This document shows positions 10,393 to 23,237 of a stretch of 64,000 nt of DNA, one piece after another. Below the pieces are notes generated by a model. It searched no databases, was not told the DNA's origin, and was given only the letters and a program-made list of their open reading frames with translations. Both the position numbers and the translations under genes were made by a program. The DNA is from Porphyra umbilicalis (taxonomy: Eukaryota > Rhodophyta > Bangiophyceae > Bangiales > Bangiaceae): NCBI GenBank assembly GCA_002049455.2, contig KV919108.1:1-64000 (forward strand). The letters run 5' to 3'. Positions within the stretch are counted from its first letter, which is position 1. Every line of letters starts with the position of its first letter.

Positions 10393-12489
10393 ACGCCCCG
10401 CCGCGGCGCGGCGCACGTCCGCCTCTGCCGCGACGCAGACGCCCACCTCCTCGAGCCGCACGCGGTCGGGGCGGGCGGCGGGGGCGGGGCCCCCCCCCCC
10501 CCCCCCATTGGCCAAGCGGAGGTAGGCGAGCGCCCCGTTGGCCCCGTGCGCGTCGGCGAGCGCCGCGCGCGCCGCTTCCGCGGGCCCGACGCCCGCCCGC
10601 CACGCGGCCGAGGACCGCCCACGGGCGGCGGGGGCGGCGAGCGCCACCCACGCGGGGAGGGCGTCGGCCCAGGTGCGGGCGGCGGCCGCGGCGGCGGCCG
10701 CCCGCCGCCGCGCGGCGGCGGTGTGGGGCGTGGCGGCGCCGGGGGGGCGGGGGGGGGGGAGGCCCGCGCCGCCGCCGCGGCGCGGCCGCCCGACCGCACC
10801 CGCCGGGGGGGGATGGGGAAGAAGGGGGCGGGCGCGGGGGTGCCACCCCCGCACCGGGTGGCTCCCGCCGCGCCCGCCGCTGCCGCCGCCGCTGCTGCCG
10901 CCGCCGCGAGGGGGGCGGCGACTGGGGGCCCGTCGCCCCCCCCCCCCCACGGACCCCCCCCCCCAACCCCAACAGCCGCCACGCGTCGGCCGCCGCCACG
11001 TCCACAACCCGCCGCACCGCGTCGGCGGCGGGCGACTCGGCGCGCAAGCGCCGGTGGTGCGCCGGCGGCACGGCGGGGGCGGCGCCCCCCCCCCCCCCCC
11101 CCCCGGCGCGGCAGCGCCGTCATTGTCGCCGTCCATGGCGGCAGCGGCGGCCGCAGCAGCGGCGGCGGCGGCGTCGGCCGCCGCCCACCGGGCGGCCACC
11201 ACCCCCACGGGGGGCAGGGGGAGGAAGCCGCGCGTCGTCCGCAGGCGCGAGCGGGGCACCGCCAACCACGACGGGTTGGGCGCCGCCGACACCGCGTCGG
11301 GCGGCAGCAGCGCCACCACCGACCGCACGAGCGCCGCGTGGCGGGCGGCGGGGGTGAGCCGCCGCCGCCCGGGGGGCGCCCCCGCCACCGCCGCCGACGG
11401 CGACGCTGTCGACGGCGCCGTCGGCGGCGCCGCCGCGGGGGGGGGGTGTGGGTAGGCTGCGAGGCGGGCGGCGAGCTCCCCCCGCGCCCCCGCCGACAGC
11501 TCCCCATACCGCCCCAGCGCCGCCCGCAGGCGCCCCGTCGCGAGCGCCGACGCGCCGACGCGCGCGCCGACGAGGCCGTCGAGGGCGGTGCCGGCAAAGG
11601 CGGAAAAGGGGGTGCCCCGCGCGTCGGCCGCGTCGGGGGTGCCGGCGGCAACCTCGTGGTCGACGGCGCGGCGGAGGAGGCGGAGGAGGCGGCGGCGCGT
11701 CGCCGCCGCCGCCGCACCCGAGGGGGGGGGGGGCACCCCCGCCGCCGCACCAGCAGCGGCGGCTGACGGCGGCGGCGGCGGCGGCGGCGGCGGCGACAGC
11801 GGCAACGGCGGCGGCCACACGTCGGCGGGGGCGCGCGCCCACGCGCCCCCATTGGCGAGGCGCAGCAGCTCCCACGCCCCCGCGTCCGCGTCGGCGGCGG
11901 GCGGCGCGTCCCACCCGGCGGGCGCCGTCCACGCCGCCTCCGCCGCCCCGTCGGCGACCGCATCCGCCCAGCCGGGGGGTGGCGCGGGGGGCGCCCCGGC
12001 GGGCGCGCCGCCGCCGCCGCCGCGCGACCGCGCGGGAGGGGGGGGGGGGGGGTGCCCCCCGCGTCGCCGGCGGCGGCGGCGGCGGCCCCGTCGGCCGCCG
12101 TCGCCACCGCTGCCGACGCGGCCGCGGGCGCGCCTACCGCCGCCGCCGCAGGGGGGGGGGGGGGGGGAGGGGGAGGGGCGCCGCCTCGGTCGGCGGGGGG
12201 GGGGCGCCGCCCCCCCCGGCGCGCGGGCGCCGGCGGCGGCCGGGCGGCGGGGGCGCCGTCGGGGGCGGCGCCGCCACGGCGGCGGGGCGCCCCAGGGCGG
12301 CGCCGTCGGCGCCGCCGGCCGGGACGGGCCGACGGCGGCGCGGGCGGCCGAGGACATAGCCGCCGCCGCCGCCGCCGCCGCCCCCGTCGCCGCGTCGGCC
12401 GCCACGCGGCAGTGCCGCCGGGCGGCGCCGCAGGGGTGGGCGGTGCGGCGCGGGGGGGGGGGGAGGAACGCGGCCGCCGGCGGCACCAT
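9659..12489 (-). CDS. Hypothetical alanine/proline-rich protein; frames broken at G/C runs
   Basis: I do not recognise this protein. Coherent segments appear in different minus-strand frames. An N-terminal leader from 12489 (MVPPAAAFLPPPPRRTAHP) resembles a transit peptide. A middle part (about 11950-11110) includes WELLRLANGGAWARAPADVW and LRTTRGFLPLPPVGVVAARW. A later part (about 10690-10130) includes WADALPAWVALAAPAARG, a second LRLANGG, and LPVIGADVTALIRHRDAG. A C-terminal part in another frame (about 10110-9659) has a hydrophobic AVGPAITSAVVVVTAPLVGS stretch and ends near 9659. The frame changes coincide with C or G runs of 8-17 bases (for example near 11090, 10495 and 10085), so homopolymer error is the likely cause, but a decayed gene cannot be excluded. 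A Gly-Asp hexanucleotide repeat lies inside. The strand call rests on residue order and the two LRLANGG copies. Confidence 0.5.
10333..10393 (+). repeat. GCCGTC hexanucleotide microsatellite
   Basis: About ten copies of gccgtc. On the minus strand it would encode an Asp-Gly repeat inside the hypothetical protein. Confidence 0.9.
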
Positions 12490-12643
12490 GCGGGGCGTGT
12501 GGTCGGGCGAACGGGCAGGCGCCAGGGGTCCGTCGACGGCGCAACGGCGCCAGACGCCAGCGGCACACGGCCGCCGACTGGGCGGCGGGGGGTGCCCGCC
12601 CTGAGGACTACAGGACTCACGGTTTCCGAATGCTGTGTTAGGT

Positions 12644-12677
12644 CACTGAAAGCGCGTTCGCGAAAACACCCTGGTCT
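12644..12677 (+). repeat. Dispersed repeat B, copy 1
   Basis: Contains the words cgttcgcg and accctgg. It matches the reverse complement of 59191-59224 at 28 of 34 positions. Both copies sit in A+T-richer islands outside genes. Confidence 0.6.
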
Positions 12678-13324
12678 TGCAAAACGATAAAACTGTTTTC
12701 ACACGACGAAAGATGCGTGGGCAAGTCGAGCACCGCCTCCCGACCGGCGCCGCTTGGGAGCGCACGCAATACGAGCGGGAGATCAGAAGGAGACGAGAAA
12801 GGCGGCCATGGCGGCGGTGGTGGCAGTCGCCGACGTGATCACCTCTTGCTGACGTGGGGGGCACTCCGCCCACCGTCGCCGCGGCGTCCACCGCGGCCCG
12901 CACGAGCGGCAGCCGCTGCCGTCGGGGGGGTACCCGCCCACTGGTGGGTAGCGGCCGCCAGCATGCCCCTCGACGACCAGCGCTTCGTCTTCTTCCGAGG
13001 GGGGGTAGGTGATCGCCGCGAGGGGCTCCTGCCGCACCCACCGAAGGGTCAACCGCGGCCGCCACAGCCGTGGCGGGCGGCGGCTGCCACCGAGGCACGG
13101 GCGCCACCATCCGGGCAACCACTGGCCGACGCTGGCTGAGCGGTCGTCGCTTGCCGCAGTGCAGACTCGAGGCCGAGCTGCGCGACGCAAACGTGTGCGG
13201 CGGCGACGCGGTGGATGGGGAGGGGGGGTATGTGGGGCCACAGAGGGGGAGGGGGGGGGGAGAAGCCGTCGATGGCACGGGGGGGGGGGCGGCGGGGTGG
13301 AGCGAGAGAATAGCAGGGGCGCCA

Positions 13325-13355
<31 letters not shown>

Positions 13356-13660
13356 GCCGCGGCCGCGGGCGCCGCGGCCGCGGGCGACACTCACTGCCGT
13401 GTTTGGGCGCGCGTCGTGCGCACGGTCGTCCACTGCTCACCGTCGCGTCGGCGGCAGGTGCGGCGGCAACACCGCCAGCGGCGGTGGCCGCCGCCCCCAC
13501 CCGCCGTGCGCGGGTGGTGCGGGAACGGACGCGGCCACGCAGACCGCAGCGCATTCAGCGCCAACACGACCCCCTGTTTGAAAACTCAAAAAACGACGTC
13601 CCCCACAGGGCCCGCACAAGCCTAAAGTTTTAGTATTCTCTTGTAAACGATTTTCTTATG

Positions 13661-13693
13661 GCGAGAACGCACTGTAACGAGAACGCACTGTAT
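13661..13693 (+). repeat. Direct repeat of gagaacgcactgta
   Basis: The 14-bp word gagaacgcactgta occurs twice, 3 bp apart. On the minus strand it reads tacagtgcgttctc, which resembles Tc1/mariner-type element termini; this is only a resemblance. Confidence 0.6.
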
Positions 13694-14710
13694 CTACTCG
13701 AAAAAAGTACTCGGGTGATACTTTTGACAAAATACTCTTGGTGAGGCCCGATTGCGACACACTGGGATCGCGATCAAGCGCCGAGCTGGGTGTCGTCCTC
13801 GCCACCCCAAACCCGATCCCATCCACGCCGCGCCGCTGATGAGCGGCGCCCGCAGCGGCGCGCGCACGGCCGTCTGGCGGCGGCCGCCAATAATTCTGGT
13901 CCCCCCCCACGGTGCGCGCTTCCCCAACCACCGCCGTGGCGCGCCGGCACCTCCCCGGCGGTCCACGTAGGTGCCGGGAGAGGGACGGGCGGCATCCCGG
14001 CGCTCGCCTCTCGTTTTTCTCCCGCTCGTGTGCTTTTTTCCTTTTATTTGTCTTGTGTTTTGCGCTGTGTGCTGCTTCCCCCCTGCTGCCGGCCTCGCGC
14101 GCCCCGGTCTGTCGCGCCTGCGCGGCCGCCGCTTTTGGGTGGGATGGCGGGGGAGTGAGGCTGTGCGTTTGGGGCGCGGGGGGGAGTGGGAGGGGAGGGC
14201 GCTGCTGGCGCGCTCGCCGCTCCCCTGTGACGCCGACCCCGGCCGCCCCCCCGCTGCCAGGCAGGCCCCCTGCGGAGCGTCTGCAGTCGGCAGCGACACG
14301 TCGGCCGCCCCAGTGACCGCACGCACCCCGCGTCGTCCAGGGCGTCCCCCCGACCCCGCCCCGTCGGCCGTGGCTGTCGCCGCGGTCGTCGCCACGCGGC
14401 GCGGCAACCCGTGTGGTGCTTGATTCCGCCTGCCCGTCGTGTTGCGGGGGGGGAGCCGCTCGGCGCTCCTGCTTCCCGCCGCCCGCCCCCCCGTCCTGCC
14501 TTCCCCCGCCTCTGCGGGTGGCTCCCCCCCGCGCCGCCGCTTGCACGCCGAGCCGGGCTGGCGGTGGCCGCCGCGTCTGCCGCGTGCGCCCCGCCGTCGA
14601 CCACCTTCGTGGTCGCCAACGTCTCGACCGCGGGGACGCGCACCGCGCGCCCGCACGCGCGGTGGCCGCCGCCTCCACGCCCCTCCCCCCCCCACCGCCG
14701 CGTTTGCGCC

Positions 14711-15641
14711 ATGGCAGGCCCGCCCCGCCGGTCTGGGGGTGGCGGCCTCGGCGGCGCTGCGGCCCGCACGGCCGGCGGCGACGGCGGCGGTGGCGTCGTG
14801 CGGGGCCCGCAGCAGCACGCGCTCGGCCTCTCCACCCGCCTCCGCACGCCCGCGCCCGTGGCGACGCCGCGCGTCGGCCGCTTCTCCCGCAGCGGCGGCG
14901 ACGCGGCCGCCCCGTCGGCGTTGCCCAACCCGCTCGCCTTCCGCAGCGACTCGGAGGGGTCCCTCGGGGACTTGGCCGGCCTCGCGCGCGCGTCGGCGCG
15001 GGGGGACCGGGGGGGGGGGACGACGCCCCGGCCACCGACGGCCGGGGTAAGGCGGGGGAGGAGGGCGCGCTCTGCCGCTTGGTCAGCGGCGACAGCCTCG
15101 GGAACGGCGCCGGCACGTCGGACGGCGGGGAGCTGCCGACGCCGGATGGTGGTGGGGGCGGCGGCGGGGCGCGCGGGGACGCGGGCAGCAGCGGCGGCGG
15201 CGGCGGCGACGACGGCGACGCCGGCCGCCATGGCCGCCGCCGCCGCCGCCGCGCGTTGCGCGGCGACGGCGGGGCAGACGATGCCACCGGGGAGGCCGAC
15301 GACAATGACCTGACCTACCGCCTGTCGGTCTCCTCCTCCGTCGGTGGGGACAGCATGCAGGATCCGCGGTCGGCGCTGCTGCGCGATGGCACCTTCCTGT
15401 CGGCGATTGCCGACGCGCAGGAGGCGGTCGAGACGTCGGGCGCGGGGGTGGAGCCGCCCGCCAAGAGCGCCGCGACCGCCGCGGTGCGGACGTACATGAA
15501 GAATTTGCACACCTTCCAGTTGGAGGTGGAGGCGCGCGAGCGCCGCGAGGCGGCCGACCGCGCCGCCGCCGCCGCCGCCGCGTCGGGCGCTGCGGTCGTG
15601 GGTGGTGGCGGCGGTGGTGGCGGCGGCGGCGGTGGCAGCGG

Positions 15642-15673
<32 letters not shown>

Positions 15674-16444
15674 ACGCGACGCCCGGCGGCGGCAACCGGT
15701 CGACGGCGCGGCGGAAGCTCGCCCGCGCAAAAACCTTTATGCACAGCCGCCGCACGCGCGCGACGGCCGACCCGCCGCCGCCGCCCGTGGCCGTCACCCG
15801 CATTGACAGTGAGGAGAGCAGCGGGGCGGTGGGGGGCGGCGTGGCGGCCGCGTCGACCGCTGGCGCGTCTCCGCTGTCGCCCCCGTCCACGTCGCCCTGG
15901 GTGGCGCCTGGCGGCGCAACGGCCGGCGGCGAGGCGCCCGCCCTGGCGGCGGCGCGCAAGACCCGCAGCGGCCGCCTCGGCGCGTCGGTGGCCGGCGGGG
16001 GCGGCAGCGACCACGGCGACGCGGCCCCGGTCCGCGGCGGCGGCGGCGGCGCGCCCGTGGCCGCGCTCAAGTCCCGCCGCCTGCGGCGCGGGCCCTCTGA
16101 GGCGAGCTCCATTGAATCAGAGCCGTCTGTGACGGGCGAGTCGCCGCCGGGCGGCGGCGCCCGCAAGCCGACCAAGCGGGAGCTGCTCGGCATTGGGCGC
16201 GGCGGCGGCACGCCGCCGCCGGCGGGCGGCGGGGGGGGGGGGGCGCCGCGCCCCCCGTCAACCGGCGGGTGAGCCTCGCGCTGCGGCCGGGGGGCGCCAA
16301 GGCGGGGGGCGCCGCCGACGGCGGCGATGGCGCCGACGGCGCCGCGGGTGGGGGCGGCGGAAAGTTGCTGCGGCCGCCGCGGCTGCCGCGGTCGTCCAAC
16401 TCCAAGTCGTTTGTGTTTCGGAAAAAGCAGCCGGGGGGCGCCGC

Positions 16445-16477
<33 letters not shown>

Positions 16478-18856
16478 AGCCACAACGGCTGCGCCTGTGG
16501 CGGGGGCGTCGGTGCCACCCTCGGCCGCGTCGCCGAGCGACGCCTTGCCGCCGTCGTCCCTGCCCACGGCCCCCAAGACGCGGACCACGTCTGGGCGCAA
16601 GGCCGACGCGGCAGCAGCGGCGGCGCGTGCGCCCACGGCGGAGGACACCCCGCCGGCGGCCGCCCCACTCACGCTGCCCCTCCCAGACGCGGCGCCTGTG
16701 GCGGTCGACGAACCGGCTGGGCCGCCGCCCCAGGCAGGCGACGTGCACGCCACCGCCGCGCCGCTGCCGTCAGAAGTGGCCACGGCGGCGGCGGTGGGTG
16801 CCGCTGACATAGCGTCGCCGCCGGTGGACGCGGGGGACAAAACGTGGTCGGCAACGCCGTCGACGGGGGCGGTCGAGGACCCGTCACTGGGGGCCCCGGT
16901 GGAACCAACAAAGTCGCGCGCTGACAAGGGCGAGAGTGCAACCGCGCCGACGTCCGAGCTGGAGGCTCCTGTGGTGGAGGCGGCTGCGCCCTTTTCGGCC
17001 TCGGCAGGGGCCGCGGTGGCCACCCCGTTGGTGGCCGCAACCGCTCTGGCAAACGCGTCGGCCGAGGTGACGTCTGTGGACGCTGCGGTTGTGTCGACCG
17101 ACGTGGCGCCTGTCGAGCCGGCGGCGGAAGTGGCCGCGCCCGCTGCCACCACTGTGGCCACGTCGGCAACCGAAGCGGTATGCACAGAGAACGCAGAGCC
17201 CGCTGTGGTTTTGAGCCGCCCGCCGCTGCGGATGGCGCGCGCCAAGACGTTCAGCTCCAAGCGCTCCTCTGCCGCCGGTGGTGAGGACGGCAAGACCTCG
17301 GGCGACCGCCGGTCGGCCCGCTCCAATTCGAAAAAGGCCACGGAGAAAGCGCTTGCGGCGACCAAGAGCATGGCCGCGGACAGCCCATCCAAGCCCAGCA
17401 AGTCGAGTGTGGTGGACGACGCGGCCGTCGCGTCGCCTGCCGGCGGCCGCAGCAGTGTCGGTAGCCCCGCGGCCGTGACGACCAGTCTGGCGAGCGCGCG
17501 CGTGCCGCTTGCCAAGCGCACGATGAGCTTTGCGGCCCACAAGGCCGCCCCGCCGGCGAGCGGTGGGCGCACACGCATTGGGGGGGGCAACGCGGCCGCC
17601 GCCAAGACCTTTAGCGGCCGCTCTCGCGTGCACGGCGTCAACGCGCTGGCGGCCAAGTCGTTTGGCCGCTCGAGCAGCAAGGCCGGGAGCCGCAAAAGCG
17701 ACGCGAGCGCCAAGGATTCCGCCCGCGGCGGGCGCAAGAGCGAAGGCGGCAGGAGCGATGGGGGTAAGGGCGACGCGGGTGGGAGCGATGCGGGTAAGCA
17801 CGATGGCAAGAGCGACGGTGGCAAGAGCGACGGCGCACGCAAGCTGGTGCCAATGGCCGGTGGCGACGGCGGCGTCGACAAGGACGGGCCGGTCCCCAAG
17901 GCGCCCTCCCCCCGGTCGCGCAAGGCGGCGTCCGGATCGCTCGGCAGCAAGTCCTTCACGTCGGCCTTGAGCCGCAGCCGCTCCAAGGGTGGGGGCATCA
18001 ATGGGGGCAACGCCGCGGCGGCGCGGTCGTTTGGGGGGCGCTCCCGGATCCACGGGTCCAACGCGGCGGCGGCGCGGTCGGTGGGCTCGGGCCTCCGCCA
18101 CGGCGGGGATGGCGGCGGCAGCCGCGCCAAGGGGAGCCCCTCCAAACCAACGGCCGCTTCAGCCGTGTCCGCGGCGGCCGCCAACGCAGCGGCGGTGTCG
18201 GCGACGGTGCCCACCCCGACGCGCACCCATGGGGCCAACGGGTCCGCCGCCAAGTCCAGTGGCGGCCGCCCCGCCCGCGACAGCGGTGGCGGCGGCAGCA
18301 GCGGCGGCCGCACTGGGGGCGTTGGTAGCAGCACGCCACAGGCAGCCTCCCACAACGCTACGGGTGTCCCTCCGTCGACCCCCCACGCGGCGGTCGGCGC
18401 CCCCGCGGCGGCCGGCCGCAAGGGCTTTGTCCAATTCCCCGACGGCACCCGCGCGGTCGCGCCGGGGTACACGGAGAACACGCGGCTGCCGACGACGGAG
18501 GAGTCGCGGGCGGCGGGCGAGGCCGCCGCGGCCGCGGCGGCGGGCAAGGGCGGCGGCGGCGGCGGCGGCGGGGGCACGCCGCGCATCCCGTCGCGGCGGA
18601 ACCTCAAGGGGGACGCGTCGCCAAAGTCGCCGCGCCACGCCAGCGACGCCGACGGCGGCAGCAGCGGCGGCGTGCCGTCGCTGCCGACCGCGTCCTTTTC
18701 GGGGCTGCCGCCGGGGGGGGGGGGGGGGACACGGACGGCGCGGCGTCGGGCGCCAAGGGGCCGAGCGCGCGACCCAAGCTGCCAAAGTCCAAGTCCTTTA
18801 TGGGCGTCCGGCGGTCCCCCGCCGCGGGCGGCGACGGCGCGAGGCGCGGCTCGTAG
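14711..18856 (+). CDS. Large basic low-complexity protein with repeated Lys-Thr/Ser-Phe motif
   Basis: I do not recognise a family. The protein starts at ATG 14711 (MAGPPRRSGGGG) and ends at TAG 18854-18856, about 1,380 residues if the three frame changes below are bridged. All three lie within G runs: 15009-15019, 16231-16243 and 18713-18728. Coding evidence carries across each run because a short motif, [AS]-[KR]-[TS]-F followed by basic or serine residues, recurs on both sides: LARAKTFMHSRR, SNSKSFVFRKK, MARAKTFSSKRSS, LAKRTMSFAAHK, AAAAKTFSGRSR, LAAKSFGRSSSK, LGSKSFTSALSRSRSK, AAAARSFGGRSR and finally KSKSFMGVRR just before the stop. A longer unit, HGxNAxAA[KR]S, also repeats. Other parts are poly-Gly/Ala, acidic Ala-Pro-Val linkers, and a Ser-Asp-Gly-Lys-rich stretch near 17690-17850. 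A more ordinary segment (about 15340-15550, including AVRTYMKNLHTFQLEVEARE) may fold. No membrane segment is visible. A scaffold or phosphorylated, disordered protein is conceivable. Confidence 0.7.
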
Positions 18857-19475
18857 GTGCGGCCGTGTTGCTCCCTGGTGTGTCGCCTGGCGCCGAGTGT
18901 GTGGGCGGATGGGGGTGACGGTACAAGTGGGGATGGGAAGGGGGGGGCGGCGAGCCACTGGTGGGGTGCGTTGCGTCGTTCAGTGGGGCCCAGCGGGGCC
19001 ACGCGGTTCACCCGAACAGTGTCTCGGCAACGGGCGACTTGACACCAGACGACTGTTCACGTCATGCTTGGGACCAGCCCAGCACGCCGCCGCTCCTCGG
19101 GTGCGGTGCGAGAGGCGGTACAAGAGAACAGTGGCCAAGAAGAAAAGGTTGGTTTGCAAATAACTAGCGATGGACCGCGACACGGCGTTCGCCACCCGCG
19201 CGAGAAACGGTAACAATACAGCACCGCCACAGTGCCCGAGCAAACACCAAGCTCATCGACTGCACACGGATACAGACACACGACGAGCAGGAGCAAAGAT
19301 GAACGCTCGACAGCCACTCGTCGACCACACGAAAATAGAAATAGAAAGCACGCCACGCTCTCCACCCCCCGCTCATCGTCGCCCGCGTCTTCCCGCCTCC
19401 CCTGTACAAAAGAAAAACACGCGCACGTCGCCCCGTGGACCCCGGGCCGCGGACGGGGCACCACCGACCAGTGCC
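18857..19475. other. Spacer between convergent genes
   Basis: About 620 bp that becomes less G+C-rich toward 19100-19350. No gene is seen; it should hold the 3' ends of both flanking transcripts. Confidence 0.5.
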
Positions 19476-20434
19476 TTAATCCTTGACCTCCTTGCGCATC
19501 ATGGCAAACGCGTGCCGCGTGGAGCGGTCGAACTGGTCAAAGCTCATACCTGCACGGGGAGCGGGCACAATGGCGTGTGCCCAGAAAAAGGTGCCGCCGC
19601 CCGGCACGCAGAGAGGAGCCCGAGCGGAAAGATACAAGCACAAGTAGCAGGGTCGGCGTGAGTGAGCCAGTCGAAAGAGAAGCCACAAAAAAAACGGAAA
19701 ACATGACCTCATCTGCGGGGTCCCGCAGCACACAGCACCTCTCCACCACCAGCCCGCGCGCTTGGACGTACCGGCCTGCTCCATCTGCTCCAACAGCTGC
19801 TTGCGTTGGAGCTGAGCCTGGAAATCAGAGCTCAACTCAAGCCGCTTCGTCATGACCAACCACCTGTCGGAAGCCGACAAGGAACGAGAGGAGCAGGACG
19901 AGGCAGACAAGACACACATGCACGAGTCGGCAGCCAAGCAAAGGGAGAGCGGGTCAGCATGGCTGAGGAGGGACAGTGAAAAAAAGACGGACCCGGGGCG
20001 CCAACCAGGTGTGTCCTCCAACACAAACCACCAAAACGTCCTGCCGCCCCCCCCCACATGCCATACCTCTCATACAGCGCCTCCATCTCGTCAATGTACA
20101 GGCGCTTGCCCGCCGCATCAAAGTTGCCATAACTGTGCCCCAGCCGCCGCAGCGCCTCTTGGTCGCGCACGAGCGCTTGGCCCTCCTCCCGCACGATGGG
20201 GCTGTCAAAAAAGCCGCCGCCCGCGCCGCCGCCGCCGCCCAAGCCGGGAAAGTTGAACGCGTCGCCGCCCCCGCCGCCCGCTTGCATGACCGGCGCGGCC
20301 GCCGTCACGCGACGCCGTCGCACCGCCACCGCGGCGGGCGGCTCGGGGGGGAAGGCCCCCACGGTGGGGGGGGCCAGCCGCAAGCGACGGGCGGGGCCCG
20401 CCGCTGCCGCGGGGGCAAACGCGGGGATGGCCAT
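19476..20434 (-). CDS. DUF1825-family plastid protein, three exons
   Basis: Predicted exons on the minus strand are 20434-20067, 19863-19772 and 19549-19476 with introns of 203 and 222 nt; donors GTATGG and GTACGT and CAG acceptors fit in phase. The product is 177 residues. The first 60 or so (MAIPAFAPAAAAGPARRLRL onward) look like a plastid transit peptide. The rest matches the DUF1825 family of cyanobacteria: FFDSPIVREEGQALVRDQ, LGHSYGNFDAAGKRLYIDEM, then across the first splice YERWLVMTKRLELSSDF, and across the second QMEQAGMSFDQFDRSTRHAF. The length after the leader (about 115) equals the usual family size. The function of DUF1825 is not established; its restriction to cyanobacteria and plastid-bearing organisms suggests a role in photosynthetic cells. 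The gene is nuclear by its introns. Family recognition is from memory of the cyanobacterial pattern. Confidence 0.85.
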
Positions 20435-22526
<2,092 letters not shown>

Positions 22527-23237
22527 CGCCCGCAGGCGACGGAGATACTATGGCGGACGGGTGCTTTCCCGTCGGCTGGTGTCCGAGTTGCTCGGGCAGC
22601 GCTGGGAGCGCGGCCGCGACATGGCCTGTGGACGACACGGCAGGCACCCTTTTTTGATGGCGACGCGGTTGGCCACAAGGCCACCGGCGCCGCGGACCTT
22701 GCAGCCGTGTTGGCTGCTGTGGCCGCTGGGCGGCTTGCCGCCAACCCGGCTGCCGTCTGTCGGGGTGGGTGGGTGGGTGGGCGGGACGGCCCGTGCGGCC
22801 GCGGCAGTGGGCGGCTCGTCTGGCCGGTGGGGGCTGCCGACGTCTGCCGCGGCGAGGCCGTCCCAACGATGCGGGGAGGCGGGCCCTCCGTGCGCCACCC
22901 GCTGTTGCGGTCGCGACCGCCAGCGTCACCGTCTGGTGAGGGTCGTCCGCGTGCCGACGTGACACCGCCGGGGGGCCGGCGGCCATGTCTACTGCGGACC
23001 TCTGCTGTGTGCCTCCATCCGTGGCTGCTGTCGTGCACCGCCCGAGTCCCTCAGCGACGCGCATGCCCAAACCCCCCCGGCGGCCAGGCGAGCGTGGGCA
23101 CTGCGCACGCGACCAGCCAAGAAGAGAAACAAGATGCCGAATTTTTTAAAAAAAACCAACCGTCCACTTCCTACAGGCCGACCCTACTTGTACGAGGAAC
23201 GACCCCAAACCGTCACCCACCCCGCAAGTCACCCGTG
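22527..23237. other. Spacer between convergent genes
   Basis: About 700 bp, G+C-rich, with a ggtg/ggcg microsatellite near 22766-22790. No gene is seen. Confidence 0.5.

Larger units (their letters stand above)
12490..14710. other. Intergenic, G+C-rich with A+T-richer islands
   Basis: No credible gene. Long frames exist on both strands but consist of Arg/Pro/Ala low complexity with no domain. Two A+T-richer islands stand out: 12620-12720 (with dispersed repeat B) and 13560-13750 (with the direct repeat at 13661-13693). They might be the ends of a roughly 1-kb element. The last part lies upstream of the gene at 14711. Confidence 0.5.

Noticed and set aside
10057-12690. Several long plus-strand frames
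   Set aside because: Gly/Pro/Arg low complexity created by extreme G+C content. The minus strand carries the more protein-like segments.
12638-13700. A 1-kb element bounded by A+T-rich islands
   Set aside because: The two ends share only a loose gcgttc(t)cg word, not enough to claim inverted termini.
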